Below the pieces are notes generated by a model, which worked only from the letters and a program-made list of their open reading frames with translations, did no database searches and was not told the origin of the DNA. This document shows positions 47,400-60,896 of a stretch of DNA of 64,000 bases, piece by piece. The DNA is from Brachypodium distachyon. Taxonomy: Eukaryota > Streptophyta > Magnoliopsida > Poales > Poaceae. The stretch spans positions 25,534,501-25,598,500 of the forward strand of contig NC_016132.3 of NCBI RefSeq assembly GCF_000005505.3, in the 5' to 3' direction. Position numbers and translations under genes: made by a program. Each line of letters begins with the position of its first letter. Positions within the stretch are counted from its first letter, which is position 1.

Positions 47400-47810
47400 C
47401 GTAACGTAGCGCAGCGGGCCGTGTCAGAACATGGGCATTCTGCTTGCCATACCTCTGCCCGCTGAATTATCCCCTGACCACGCCGCCTATGATCTCCTCC
47501 CAGTCGCGTTGCGTCCTCTGCCTCTCCACACGCCGCTCGCCACGAAATGTGCAGCAAAGCTATAACTGCATGTCGTTAATTTACATCAATGAACTCACAA
47601 ACCCAAACGTGAAAATCGGGTCAACCCATTCACTCCGACTCAGCCAACCAAACGTAAAATTGATTCACCCCACACTGACAATCAAACACGAAATTGGTTC
47701 GCCCCGCCCCTGAAATTAGGTTTGGCCAACCCACCGCTCTCCACCAACCAAAAACACACCCTTAAAAAACGAAAAGAATTTAAAGGCCGTGACAAAGCAC
47801 GGGCACTGTA
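47400..47810 (+). mobile_element. Further Helitron-type 3' ends
   Basis: Two more consensus-like ends occur here: GGCCGTGTCAGAACATGGGC at about 47418 and GGCCGTGACAAAGCACGGGC at about 47786, the latter ending ...CCAG then T at 47812. With the end at 47269, this makes three plus-strand 3' ends within 0.6 kb. No open frame of note lies between them. Confidence 0.4.
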
Positions 47811-50522
47811 CCAGTATATGATTATTAAGCAGTATTGTGCTTCTAACTTTGTCGTAAGTCAATCTTTTCAAATCTTGACGATGTTATAAATAGATTTACC
47901 AACTTCATCGTGATACATATTTTTATAATATACTTATTTGAGATTCCAGATGTTGATAATTTTTTACAAACTTGGTCAAGCTTTGATTTTTTTTTGACTT
48001 TGGGCGAAGTCATGAACAGCGGATTGTTTCAGTTTTTTAAGTTCTCGCATAATAATACCCCGTCATACGAACAGTTACACTTCCTGAAGTCAACCCGGCC
48101 TACATCTCCTGAACTTAATTTGACAGCGTCCACTCCATACAAAATTATTACGAGGGGCACGGAATCTTCCGCGTCGACCACGAAAACTCTACAGTCTACA
48201 CAGGCCACAGCCCCGTCCAGATAAAGATCGCACGAGATCCGCGGCCGCGCCTTTACGGAAAGGAGGATCCCGCGCGTGCGTTCGTGCGTGCCTGCGTCCG
48301 AGATTTCATTTCGCGTCTCGCTATTGCGTGGAGCACAATGGAGTCGACTTGACCGGGAGATGGATGGATCTACATATCTAGTGCAAGGTCGGCCGGCAGG
48401 AGAGAGAGGCTTGGTCTGGTCAAGTGCGTCGAAAGCTACTCTGCTTTGCTTCCAGAAAGTTAACTGGGCTGCTGCGTCGACCTAACCTGAAGCGCGACTG
48501 CGCGGACCGATCTGTGGCTGCTGATTAAACTCCGCGCCAGCAGCTTACAGATGTGTGAAACACTTCGCTGCCATAGTTCGTCACTCGTCATTTTGGTGGA
48601 GGGAATTTGGCTTGCGTCGGGCGCTGGATTCGTTGGTACTAACGTGTACCTTGATTTTGCCCATCGGTTACGTTTAATCGCCGACTGATTTTGTGCGAGT
48701 TTTCTTCCAAATAGATTATACTACTCCGTAGCTTTTACTGATTTTGAGTAAGAAATATTTCAGTCAGAGCGCTGCCTTTTCCTTTTATTTTAGAACAAGT
48801 CGGGGCTAATTTTTTTTCATTAATATTAAAAATAATATGCAGTTTGAGAATTTTTCAGCACTAGTCGACCTGGCCCAAACCGATACCAAGCCGATTAGTA
48901 CTTATCAGCTTGGACTAAGCCGATAAGGTGCATGCCTCTTCCACCAATTCTTAAGTTGGCTGAGTGAGCTCCTTATGCTATCCATGGTGCTACACTTGAG
49001 TGCCCATATCCTCTCTGCAAATTTGACAAATCTGACTACGAACGTCAAAATGGCTGCCAAGTTTCCTCTGCCCAAGATTACCTAAATACCTCCAGCAAGA
49101 AGACATAAGGAGAAATAAACAAGAAATCAAGTAGACAGGTGACAAGAAGGAATCAAGCATTGATGAAACCATGAGCATGTGAGTGTACGTGCCTGCATCT
49201 CAAATACGAACACATCATTTGGTAGCTTCTCAATACTAAATTTGGAAGGAATCGGGAGGATTAGGTACGTGCCTGCATCTCAAACTCATAGAGGGGGAAC
49301 CATGCGGACGGAGGACCGGATGGCCGGTACCCCGGATGCTGCGGCCCATCGGCATGGGCGGCTCCTCCGTGCCCCGCACTACATGTGTCGACTGACCATC
49401 GGCGACCAGAAGCTCCAGGCGAGCAGCGACGGGGAAAGAGGGAGGCCACATGGTTTAGGAGGTCTCGGCGATGGCGCGTGTGAGCGACGGCGGAGAGGAA
49501 CCAAGGAGGTCTCCGGCATGGGCGAACCCTCGGGCGTGGAGCAGGAGGGAGGGATGGGTGTCTGCCATGGGAAAGGGGATTGGGGATTTGCTCCGACCGT
49601 GAAAGAAGGAGAGAAGGGAAGAAAAAAAAAGGAAAAAGGGCCCGTGACCCACCCTGTCGGCTTGGGCCAGGCCGAGAGCTTCTGGGCTAGGAATCCGGCC
49701 TCCAGTCGGCCTGGCCCAGGCCGACAGGGCCTTATCGGCTTCGGCAAGGCCGACTGGGCCTAATCGGTTTGGTCCAGCCTGAGGCCGTATTATTTTTGAT
49801 ATTTTTCTAAAATGTGTATTATTTTTAAAAATAATTAAAAAATTCTTATTATTTAAATTTTTTTGGCCAAGTCAGGGCGCTGCTAGGCTGCAGGCTGGAG
49901 CTGGTCTACTTGGGCTGGTTTTGGCCCAACAAGGTAAGGGCTTCCTCTTGTTATCTTTTTTCTTTTTATTTTCAGTTTTGTTTGAGTTCAAACACTTCTA
50001 AAAATGTTTGAACGCTCAAAGTTTTTATAATTTTTATGAGTATCCACTTTATTATTCCAGGTCTAAATATTTTTTGAAACATATTTAGATTATATTTTCC
50101 ATAAAAAAAAATACAAACTTCATTCTCATTTAAGTTTTACTTTGGACTACAAGTATCTGATTTTCAATTCTCAAAACTATGAGATTTTTCCTAATATATT
50201 CCTTATAATAGCAGAATGCTAAAAGAAATTTTTTTTAAGAGAATTGATTAAGATTAAGTTTCTCAATTTAATGGACCTTGAATCTCTCAATTATGCTCTT
50301 TAAAGGTTAAAGGTTTTTAGTTTGAGTTCTGCCCCTAGAATTCCATGAAGCTTTAAATGGACCCCTATCTCACCTATGAGAAATTTTGATAAAGTTTCAC
50401 AAATCATGAAGGATACAGAAATTTAGGCAGTTCTTCTGAGGTTTTAAATTTCTCTCATTTTCAAATTTCAGCATGATGCAGTGCAATGCACATGGTGCAC
50501 ATTACAACTTCTATAAACTACT
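47811..50522. other. Unassigned sequence; possible remnant of an LTR element
   Basis: A plus-strand open frame at 49179-49763 (up to 194 residues, Arg/Gly-rich) and shorter ones show no domain. CCGAT/GGCCTGGCC(A)GGCCGA-type words cluster at 48880-48935 and 49650-49780. A 20-bp block, GTACGTGCCTGCATCTCAAA, repeats at about 49187 and 49265. The last 700 bp are AT-rich and resemble leader sequence of grass retroelements. I cannot assign a family. The Tat element at 50523 is inserted into its right side. Confidence 0.3.
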
Positions 50523-51342
50523 TGTTGTAATATAATAAAATCCTTACATGGGCCGGGCCGCGATCCTACGTGGCGACGACCAAGTCAACGAATCCCGAAG
50601 ACCCGTCAAATCGCCAACAAGGCATAGCCATGCCAACTAAGCGCCGGTCAAAGGAGTCAAAGGGTCAAGCCCTCCAAGGCATGGTCAAAGAAGTTAGAGT
50701 CAGGGCAAAGAAAGCTCTAAGAGCAAATTTACCACCTTACCCTCACTTTCCGTCTCCCTCAAGGATAGCCATGGTCTTTTGTCATGAACCCCTAGGCTAT
50801 AAATATCCCTCATGGGGGCATGTATCATACACTCTCCATTGGAATAAGACCAAAGGGGAGAGGGCTAGAGCAACTCAAGGAGCCCGCTCTCGAGTGCTTG
50901 GGTCGAGCCTAGTCTCGACTTGACCTCGGGGACGCGACTTGAGAAGCCTAGTTTCGAGGTTCCGGGCCGTATAGTACGACCTCGACTCGAAGTAAAGGGA
51001 TCGGGTTAGAGTCTTGAGAGTATCCCAACCTCGCTACCTGGGAAGACGAGTTCGGCCCAGGTCCGAGGCGGCCCCTAGAGATCTCTCGTTATAGGCGACT
51101 TGGGAAGACGAGTTCGACCCAAGCGCTTGGCTAACGACCCCCTCGAAGCCTCTCCTAACATAGGACTAAGTCGTGCCCGCAGGGTCGACCGAACCTATTC
51201 AAAAAATATCGACGTGTCAGCTTGTCCAAGTGTACGGCGACCTTCGCTATAAGGCCGGCGTACACCCCCTACATACTATTCTCGCATTTGTGCCATCGAG
51301 CATCGGCACCCCGTACTCCTGTTGTTTTCTAGAACAAGAACA
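50523..51342 (+). repeat. 5' LTR of the Tat element
   Basis: It begins TGTTGTAATATAATAAAATC and ends AGAACAAGAACA. The TATA box is TATAAATAT at 50798-50806. It differs from the 3' LTR by scattered substitutions, so the insertion is not recent. Confidence 0.85.
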
Positions 51343-51343
51343 G

Positions 51344-51362
51344 TGGCGCCGACCGTGGGGAA
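51344..51362 (+). other. Primer binding site of the Tat element
   Basis: TGGCGCCGACCGTGGGGAA lies one base after the 5' LTR. It is of the non-Met type used by Tat elements. I could not identify the tRNA from the sequence alone. Confidence 0.7.
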
Positions 51363-51385
51363 CCCTCGCCGGAATTGAAGATTTG

Positions 51386-54300
51386 ATGGCATTGACGAAG
51401 CCTACTTCATCGGGTGTCCAACTTGCCGCGAAATCTACACGGTTACAAACAAAGAAAGCAAGCACCTTGGGGGCTCCCGAGGAAGGAGAAATTCTCACCA
51501 ATCTGGACGCCGCCGCAAGCATGGGCGCCACGACGAAGGTCGTGGCCGCACCCCCGCTCTCGGCCGTCCCCGAAGGAACCGAAGCACTCGAAACCATCGT
51601 GGGCGGTCCTTCGACCCTCACTGACGTGGTGGCAAGGATCGGTGAGCTACCTGTGCTTACCGCCCCCGCAAGGGACACGGAACTTGGTATGCCTCGTTCG
51701 ATGGGCTTCGCGCCACCTCCCCTGCGACCGGTGGTCACCTTGCCCTCGGAACCTACAAGAGGAAACAATGTGGCCTTAGGAGGATCCGCGTCGGAAAACC
51801 AAGGAGCCCCGGCTTACGATCCCTCCAACCCAGGACTACCTCCATTAGCGCTTGCCGCAATCGCTAATGGAGCTCCTTGGTACCATCCGTATTGGGGGCT
51901 TCCGCCCATGGCACTCTCCAAGTCGCACACGCTCCGAACCATCCTCACTTTGCGAGCACTCAGCAAGCGCCCCTTGTTCCCCCCGCCGGGGCCGAACAAG
52001 GTGGCAACCAAGCTCCGCCTCAAGGCGCGCCCCGCGGAGATCGAGATCCCAGCGTACACAGAAACGAGCAGGTAGCGGAGTCCGAAGCCCTCGCCGGCGG
52101 TGAAAGAAATCTTTGTCGACGCTCCGAACCCCCAAGAAGACGCCGAGATCCCTCTTCGAGTGACCCCTCTAGCGACGAAAGCAACCCCGACGAAGGAGGA
52201 TCGCGTCGCCGGAAAAACCGGGAGGGCCGACCATCTTGTAACCTGCTCACGCGGGAAATCCAAGACGCAGCTTTCCCGCCAAGGTTCAAGCCGCCGACGA
52301 TACGGCCATACGACGGAGAATCCAACCCTCTTCAATTCCTGGACGTCTACTCCACCGCCATACGAGCGGCAGGTGGAGGCCCCACCGAGATGTGCAACCT
52401 TTTTCCGCTCGCGCTCACAGGGATGGCGCAAACTTGGTTTTATAACGTGCGGAAGAATTCCGTGCATTCGTGGGAGCGCCTCCAGGAGGTCTTCATCGCC
52501 AACTTCCAGGGAAATTTCAAGAAACCCGTGCAAGCTCACGAGCTTTACGCCGTGAAATAAAGGCCGGGAGAGTCCCTCCGAAGCTTCTTCCATCGTTTTG
52601 CGAAGGTCCGAAGCCAAATCGCCAACCCACCGTCGACGACCATGATCGACGCATGCAGGCCTTCTCCAAGGGGAAGTGAATCGTGCACTAAGTCGCAATA
52701 CTCCAAAAACGACCGAAGAGCTCTACTGAGTCTTGCAAGAATACGCTCGGGGCGAAGATGGAGACATCGCCAAGAAGGACGCGCCGCGCCGCGCGCCCGA
52801 AGGAACTCCCTCGTCAGATCAGCCCCAGGCGTCCGCACCACCCTCCAAGAGGAAGAGGAGGTGGGGGAAGAAGGCGCCCGGTGACCAAGCTCGAAAGATC
52901 TTTGCCGTTGAAGGGCAAAACTCATCCCAAAAGACTTGGCAGCCCAAGAAGCCTCCTCGCCCCGCTGAGGGAAGCGCCGGAAGATGCCTCATCCACAACT
53001 CGGCGAGCCATAGCACCGAAGAGTGCAATACCCTCATCGCGGCCCGTGAAGAGTTCCAAGCACGAATGCAGGCCCAACGCAAGGACGAGAAGGCGCCTGA
53101 GGCCCCGCGGCCCGCCAACGTCATCCTTGCCGACCCTGCGCCCAAGGAAGAGAACTTCTCGTTTCAAGAACCCGCTCACTATGTCGGGGTGCTACTCGGG
53201 GGCTCCGCCACAGGCCGAGGGTCAAAGAGACAGCGCAAGGAGTATGCACGCGAACTCAACATCGTCGGAACCTTCAGTCTGACACCACCACCCAAGTGGG
53301 CGAGGGTACCCATGTCCTTCACCGAAGAAGACGCTAGGGGGATACGCTTCCCACACGACGACGCCCTCTTCGTGATGGCCATCGTCTCGAATTGCAAGCT
53401 CAAGAAAATATTCGTGGACGGCGGAAGCTCCGCCGACATCTTGTACCTGAGCACGCTAAAGAAGCTGATGGAGCCGCAAGGAGGATACAAGAACGGTTCC
53501 TTGCAATCGTCGCTTTACCCCCTAACCGGTTTCGTCCCAGGCAAGTCTATCCAGCCGCTCGGCTAAATTGAGCTCCTCACGATCTTCGGAGATGCCACTA
53601 ATCATCAAACCGAGCTCGTGCGCTTCGATGTTGTGGACATGGAGGCCTCCTTCAACGCCATCCTTGGCAGGACGACCCTGAACCGCCTTTGCGCTGCTGT
53701 CCACCACAACTTCCTATGCATGAAGATCCCGGGCCCAAAAGGCGTGATCACGGTCCGTGGTGAACAATCTTCCGATAGAAAGACGCTATATCGCCACGAG
53801 ACCAAGTGCGCCGAGAAGGGGGAAGCTTCCAGAAGTATCCACATCCCTAAGCCTCTTCCCGAGGGAGAGCTTAAGGAGATACGCGTCTCCGACAACGACG
53901 CCACGCGCATCGTGAAGATCGGAGCCGACCTCTCGATTGAACTCGAGAAGAAGCTCATCGACCTGCTTCGGGAGAACTCCGACCTCTTCGCTTGGTCCCC
54001 CTTCGACATGAGAGGAGTCTCGCGTGATGTCATGGAGCATAGACTTACCGTAAGGCCTGACAAGGTGCCCATGAAGCAGAAACTCCGGAAACTCTCCACG
54101 GAGTGAAGCGAGGTCATCAAGCAAGAAATTGCAAAGCTCTCCGAGGCCGGACTCATTCGAGAAGTTTGGCACCCCGAGTGGTTGGCCAATCCGGTCTTGG
54201 TGAAGAAAGCCAACGGCAAATGGCGAATGTGTGTCGACTTTACCGACCTGAACAAGGCATGCCCCAAGGACGACTACCCTCTCTCGCGAATCGACCAGCT

Positions 54301-57129
54301 AGTCGACTCCACGGCAGGATGCGAGAGGTTAAGCTTCTTGGACGCCTATTCAGGGTATCACCAAGTCCACATGGCGAAGGAAGACAAGGAGAAGACCAGC
54401 TTCATCACTCCCGTTGGCACCTTCTGCTATCACAGAATGCCTTTTGAGTTGAGGAACGCCGGTGCAACTTTCCAACGTCTCGTCAGCCTTATCCTCAAGG
54501 AGAAATTGGGGAGAAACGCCGAAGTCTATGTTGATGACGCCGTCATCAAAAGTCAAGCGGCGAGTACCCATCCCAAAGACCTACAGGAAACCTTCAACAA
54601 CCTCCGCAAATACGACGTAATGCTCAATCCCGAGAAGTGCGCATTCGGAGTCCTAGGAGGAAAGCTCTTGGGTTTCCTCGTCTCCCAACGGGGAATCGAG
54701 GCCAACCCGGAAAAAATCCGGGCCATTCTGGAGATGGAGCCCCCTCGCTCCATCAAAGATGTGCAGCGCCTAGCAGGGAGGATGGCGGCATTAGGACGAT
54801 TTGTCGCCCGATCAGCCGAGAAGGGTCTTCCTTTTTTCAAAGTCCTAAAGGGACTCAACAACTTTGAGTGGACCGACGCAGCGCAAAGGGCGTTCGAGGA
54901 ACTCAAGGCCTATTTGTCGACACCTCCACTCCTCACAAGCCCGAAGCAGGGAGAGCCTTTGCTCCTGTACCTCACCGCGACTCCGGTCGCCGTGAGTGCA
55001 GCCCTCGTGAAGGAAGAAGATGGGTCGCAACGCCCGGTGTATTACGTGAGCGAAGCTTTGGGAGGAGCAAAGGGTCGATACACCCAGATTGAGAAGATCG
55101 CGTACGCCCTCCTCATGGCCTCTCGAAAGCTCCGTCATTACTTCATGGGCCACACCATCATGGTGCCGACGACGTTCCCCCTCAAAGAAGTCTTCGGCAA
55201 CAAGGAAGCCACCGGGAGAATCGCCAAATGGACAACGGAACTGGCTCCCTCCTCGCTGGAGCTTACCGCGAGAACGGCAATAAAATCCCAGGTCCTTGCC
55301 GACTTCGTGGCCGAATGGCATGCGCCGCAAGCCCCGCCCGAAGAGACGTCGCCCAAGGCCGAGCCCCCCGAACCACACTGGATAATGAGGTTTGATGGCT
55401 CCAAGTGCCTCAACGGTGCGGGGGCCGGAGTCATACTCGTCATCCCCGAAGGGAAGATTCTGGAGTACGCCGCCCACCTCGACTTCAATGCAACCATTAC
55501 ATGGCGGAGTACGAAGCGCTCCTACTCGGACTCCGGTTGGCTAAGGCCATGGGTGTTCGACGCCTCCTCATTCAAGGTGACTCCCAGTTGGTGATAAACC
55601 AAATGGACAAGTCATATCAATGCCTTGATGAAAGGATGAAGAAGTGCATTGAAGAAGTTCGAAGATGGAACGGTACTTCCTAGGCATGGAGGCATGACGC
55701 ATCCCACGAGGAGAAAACCACCTCGCCGACAGATTGGCCCGAACGGCCGGTTCCAAGGAACCTTTGCCACCCGGCGCATTCTTCGAGGTGATCCGCACCC
55801 CTTCCATAGGAGAAGAAGCCGATGAGTCTGACGAGACTTCGAAGGCCAGCATGGTCATCGACAATCCACCCTCTTGGATGACGCCAATTATCCGCGCCCT
55901 GAAAGGAGAGGTGGGCGAGGAGGTAGAAGGCCCGAGCGCCAAAGCTTTGCTTGCAAAAGCAAAAATGTACGTCCTCCTCGACGGCACCCTTTACAAGAAG
56001 GGTGCAGCCGTGCTACTCAAGTGCATAACCCCCGACAAGGGGGCTGAGCTTATCCAAGAGATCCACTCCGGGGTGTGCGGCCATCATCTTGCGCCAAGAG
56101 CCACCGCGGCGAAGGCTTTACGACAGGGATTTTATTGGCCCACCATGGTGCAAGACGCAATCACGATATTGCGAAGATGCGAAGCTTGCCAAAAATGGCT
56201 AAGTCCATCCACGCGCCGGTGACGACCATGAAGAATATTCCAATAACGTGGCCATTTGCACGCTGGGGAATGGACCTTCTCGGGCCTTTCCCCGTATGCA
56301 TCGGGGGCTGCAAGTACCTCGTGGTGACGATTGATTACTTCTCCAAATGGATAGAAGCTGCGCCACTCGGCAAGATCACGTCACAGGCCATCCAGAATTT
56401 TTTCTAGGAAAACATCATATGTCGATATGGCGTCCCACGAGAACTAACCGTGGACAACGACAAACAGTTCGACCGTGCGGAATTCATTAAATTCTGTGAA
56501 TGCCTCGAGATCAAGCTGCACTTCGCATCCGTGGCCTAACCCAAGAGCAACGGCGCATGCGAGAGAGCCAATGGACTAATCCTCCAAGGACTCCGCTGAA
56601 GGGTAGAACACACGGCCAGCAAGGCAAGAGGAGCATGGGGGGATGAACTCGCCAGCGTGGTTTGGGGCCTCATACCTCCGTAAGCCGTTCCACGGGCCGA
56701 ACACCATTCTCTTTGGTCTATGGCGTCGAAGCAGTTCTTCCCGCCGAGGTAGAGTTCCGCTCACCTCGGGTCGAAAGAATCCAAGAAGCTACTCCACTCG
56801 CCTTCATCGAAAATGAAGAGCATCACAAGATGGCCGTTGATCTTGTGGAAGAGGCTCGTGACAAAGCCCTCATGAGGCACGCCGTCTACGAGCAGAGCAC
56901 CGCACGCTTCTACAACACGAGGGTGCGGGAACGAGATTTCTCCCAAGGAGACCTCGTGCTGAAAAAGAAGGTCGACCCAAAACTCCAGCGCAAACTCGAT
57001 CCTAAATGGGAAGGACCATACCGCATCGCCGCGGTGTTGGGCAACGGTGCATACCACCTCGAGAACATGGAAGGGAAAAATCTCGTCCATGCCTGGAACG
57101 GCGACAAACTCCGACGTTTCTACGCCTAA
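51386..57129 (+). pseudogene. Gag-pol polyprotein pseudogene of the Tat element
   Basis: Domain order is gag, protease, RT, RNase H, integrase. Gag starts at ATG 51386; its conserved core is at 52290-52560 (AAFPPRFKPPTIRPYDG, then ALTGMAQTWFYN). Protease DGGSSADILYL is at about 53415-53445. RT is at 54107-54800, with MCVDFTDLNKACPKDDYPL and the catalytic YVDD at about 54526. RNase H-like sequence is at 55380-55690 (WIMRFDGSK). Integrase follows, with a zinc-binding HH..C..C near 56080-56200, GMDLLGPF near 56270, VDND near 56450 and NGACERANG near 56555; its C-terminal domain ends at 57129. Disruptions seen include frameshifts near 52000, 52700, 55490, 55700, 56210 and 56600, and in-frame stops at 52558, 53564, 54104, 56405 and near 56538. 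Confidence 0.88.
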
Positions 57130-58302
57130 GGAGGAATCTCAAGGACAACCCTCGCCACTCCCGAAGGAAGACTATCAGCGCGCAACCGGCCACTTCCCTG
57201 TGAAACTTCGAGGGATCGTAAGCGCCAACGAGGCCACATCTATTTAAGGCTTGTAAGTGCCCATCGTACCATACCTTAAGACAAGCAAGCGGGAGATCAA
57301 TAAAAACAAGTCCTTGATAAAGAGTGACACTCGACACTCGTATGACCCACCGTCGTAAAGGGAACCTCGTCGAACAGCAATGTCACGAAGGGACGATCGC
57401 CAAAACCGAGTTGCTGCCCTAGTGCCGCTCGCCGAGGGACGCCGAAGGGCCTACGTTGGCTCAGGCATCACCCAAAAATGTCTCCGGACATATGTCGCAA
57501 CCAGCGACCCGTTCCTTGGTGGATCCTAGCGTGCCTCTAGGCTATCTGCCAAGTAGAACCAAGTCCCCCGAGGGCCGGAAGCTCCTTAAAACGCATTTAA
57601 GGAGAACCGTAAATAAGCGAGTTATGCATGAGCTTACTTACCTCGGAGAACCGTGCTACCCGTGTGCGAGACGTCGCACATGGGCCTGCATGATAGTAAC
57701 CGAGTTAAGGCTCCATAATAATCGTGGGAAAGCATAGCTTCCTGAAGTCCAAAGAGGAAGAATTCCGCATGAATTTCCCCGAACGGCAGGTTGAAGTGCC
57801 CGGATCACTACCGGCATATCAATAGCGACCCCCAGCAGGGTACTAGGATCCATGGCTCGTAACCATGGCCTAAGGCGCCGAAGCCAAGTCGTATCCCAAC
57901 AGCGACAGCAATTGATTACGCAAAAGTGTGATCATAGCGAACGATCGCGAGCTATATAAACTAAAGAAATAAAGTACTTCGCTAAGAAGGAAATAGAGTA
58001 CTCCAAAGAACACATGCTGAGCCAAGTTAACATTTCCGATAATGTTGACCACATGGCAAAAACATAAGAAAATACATGCCGAGCTAAGTTGACATTCCCG
58101 ACAATGTTGACTACATGGCAAAGCATAAAGCACATCAAAAAGGCTGCCTTACAATCTCTATGTCTAAGCCTAGAACATGCAAGTCATGAGGCTATGTCAT
58201 AAGTAGGATATGCAACACCGCATAAGTAAGCAGCTGGGGTACCTTGTCGCCTCGAAGGGCAACAATACTCAAGCCCCACTATCGCTCTCCTGAAGAGCAG
58301 GC
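57130..58302. other. Untranslated spacer after pol in the Tat element
   Basis: No domain-bearing frame. It contains a duplicated block of about 61 bp with GCCAAGTTAACATTTCCGAT / GCTAAGTTGACATTCCCGAC at about 58013 and 58074. The minus-strand open frames here are produced by that duplication. Confidence 0.5.
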
Positions 58303-60896
58303 TCAAGGCAACGCACGAAGCGGCGAGCCAGAGCGCGAAGAGGAGCTCCCTGGTTCAGCCAGAAACTTCTTCGCCCTGTGAGTCATCTCACCCTCGAGAC
58401 CGCTCGTCCCGGCACCGCCGTCCAGGACAGCCGCGACTGCCGACGAAACAAGTCGGGCACCCGTGCTCAGAAGGCACCTCTTCACGACGGGCTCAAGAAG
58501 CTTCACCTGTGAAGTAAGCACCCTACTCGCCTCATCCGTCGTGTGACACGGGGGAAGATCCGGCTGAGGAGAGCCCTTCAGACAGAGTACCATCTCTCGA
58601 ATCTCCAAAGCCTGGGCAAGAAGGAGCGAGACCACCTCCGGGCGGCTATCCGAAGGGGCGCGAGTACGAGGAGCGAACACCGGTCCGAACCCGGCATCCT
58701 CCGACTCTGCCTTGAGAGAAGCGACCTCCGCTCGGGCGTGCTCCACGTTGAGGCTGGCCACCACCAAGTCCTCCTCGGCACGACGGGTCTTCGCGATCGC
58801 ATTCTCCTGGCCCTCCTCGGCACGGCGAGCCCTCGCCTCCATGGCCGCAAGCTCCGCTGACACCCGAGAAAGCTCAGCCTCAACGGCCTCCCGCCGCGCC
58901 CTCTCCGAAACCAGCTCACTCAAGGCAAGGGTAGCCTTCGAGGTCTCGTCATCCAAGGCCGCCGAAAGCACCCCAACCTGAGCCTTGAGGGTGAGAAGAG
59001 TGCCCACGGCCTCGACCAAGCCTCTCACCTGGCAAAAGAAGAAGAATCATGAGCGCGGGCCAGCAAAATGGACCTAGCAAGAAGGGAGACGAGGAGAGCA
59101 GACTCACAAGCTCCAACGCCTCGAACGGATCTCTCGCCCCTCCCTCGGTCCTCGGAAGCGCCTCTCCCTCCTCCAGAATCGGGGGCTCGGCCCCGGAAGC
59201 ATTAGGCGCCGCAGGCTCCGTACCTGAAACAAGACAAGAAAACCCCGTGAGAACATTCCCAAAAGGGAATTAAAACGCTCAACAAGCGTGCACTCACCGG
59301 TGACGGGAAGCTCCTCCTCCATAGGCCCACGAGTCAAGGAGAACACCGGAACACCCGCTCCGCTGGCCTCCGAGGAAGTATCCACCACCAGCTGAAGCCC
59401 GGTCCTCTTGCTGAAAACCGCACGCTCAAGAGGCGACGGAGGCAGGATCTTCTCCATATCGATCTTCCCGGCTAGGTGCATGTTCATGGACTCTCTCAAG
59501 AGAGACCTCGACTCAGCCACGTCGGCTAGGTCAGGAGAAGGAGCCTTCCTCTTGCGCGAACTCGGAGGACGAGGGATCTTGGGCATTGGGGCCACCGGCA
59601 CACCCAACCCAAGCACGACCTGAGGCTTCACCTTCCCACAAGTAGCCCTGAGGCGAGAACCAACAGCGATCATCGACGGAGTCGCAAGACGAGAGTACCG
59701 CTTGCCGGCCTTGATGAGCTTCCCGAACTTGGGATCCAGGCGCGTCGGTACCGAGTCGTCGAAGCACGCCGCCACAACATTGTGGCATCCTCCCTCGCTG
59801 ATGGTATCGACGTAAGCCCGATGCTCCACCGAGTTGTACGGCCCAACCATCTGGGAAGCCCACTCAGCTGCCCTCTCTCGACAAAAAGCCGCTGAAAAAC
59901 AAGCACAAGCACTAGCCAGGGTTAGTGTCAAGCAAACAAAAATACTTGAAGCGACAACTCAAGCATCACGAAACTCACGCTTAGCCACGCGGCGTGGGTG
60001 ACGAAAGGCCACAGGGATCCCCAGCTCTGCCTGTGGTCGTGCCCTCATCATGAAGCGGCCCGCCATCACCATCTCCTCGAGAAGGTCACGGCAGCTACGC
60101 TCCGAACAAGCCGACTTGATCCCGGCTAGCTCTCACTCCTCGACCAAGGACGTGCCCATGGGACGGACGACATCCCGAAGCCCCCCAGGCCCAGAGTCTC
60201 GGGGGAGCCTACCAGAGTGACGCAGGTTCGTCTCCGAAACGTCGAGGAAGAACCACTGTGAGTCCCATCCGTTGAACAGGCACACCGCACTCTTCGCCGG
60301 CATCAGGGGGAACTCGTCGTGAAAGCCAGGACGGAGCCTCACGGTGACCGACCCAAAGGCACTCCAAGTGCTCTCGTCGGGGGTGCGACGCTCCTCCACG
60401 TGGATGGTGAACAGCAGCAAGAACAACCTCATGTTGGAGGCTCCCTCAAGGCGGTCTCGCAAAGCCACCTGAACACGTTCAGGCGCAAAATCGCCGAGGG
60501 AAGCAACCGCGCCAACTCGATACCATAAGTATCCAGGAACTCCAGCAAGAACGGGTGCACGGGCAGGCACAACCCGGCGTGAAACCAGCTGGTGAACACG
60601 ACGATGTGCCCTCGATGCCTCTGCGGCTCCAGTCGAAGCTCGCCCTCGCCAGGAAGTGAGGCAAGGCCCTTGCGGAAGTCCTTCTCGGTCGCCACCGACG
60701 CCGGAAGGATGTCGGGGATCCGTCCCGACATGGCCGGATGTGGCTCAGGCCTAGGTCCTCTCTCTGGGCAGGTGACTTTCTTCGACCTCCGCGGCTTGTC
60801 TCCCGACGTCCGCGCCTCGCCCCCAATCCCATGGGAGGCCTCTCTCTCGGCGTTCCCGCCGACGCCACTGAGACACTCCACGTCAGACCCCGCCAT
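58303..60896 (-). pseudogene. Antisense spliced gene of the Tat element (putative gypsy-type transposon domain, coiled coil)
   Basis: It lies opposite to gag-pol, between pol and the 3' LTR. Four exons fit on the minus strand: 59979-60896, 59298-59891, 59108-59223 and 58303-59028, all with GT-AG borders and matching phases. Exon 1 (ATG at 60896) contains WFHAGLCLPVHPFLLEFL and FNGWDSQWFFLDV, typical of the plant 'putative gypsy type transposon' domain often annotated as a host protein. Exon 2 holds a basic SSRKRKAP region. Exon 4 is a long Ala/Glu/Arg-rich coiled coil (SRVSAELAAMEARARRAEEG) with a Ser-rich end. Exon 1 has a frameshift near 60440-60480 and an in-frame stop near 60133, so the copy is dead. 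The protein's role in Tat elements is unknown. Confidence 0.75.

Noticed and set aside
49179..49763. 194-residue plus-strand open frame
   Set aside because: No domain, low complexity, and it contains the repeated CCTGGCC/GGCCGA words of the surrounding repeat.
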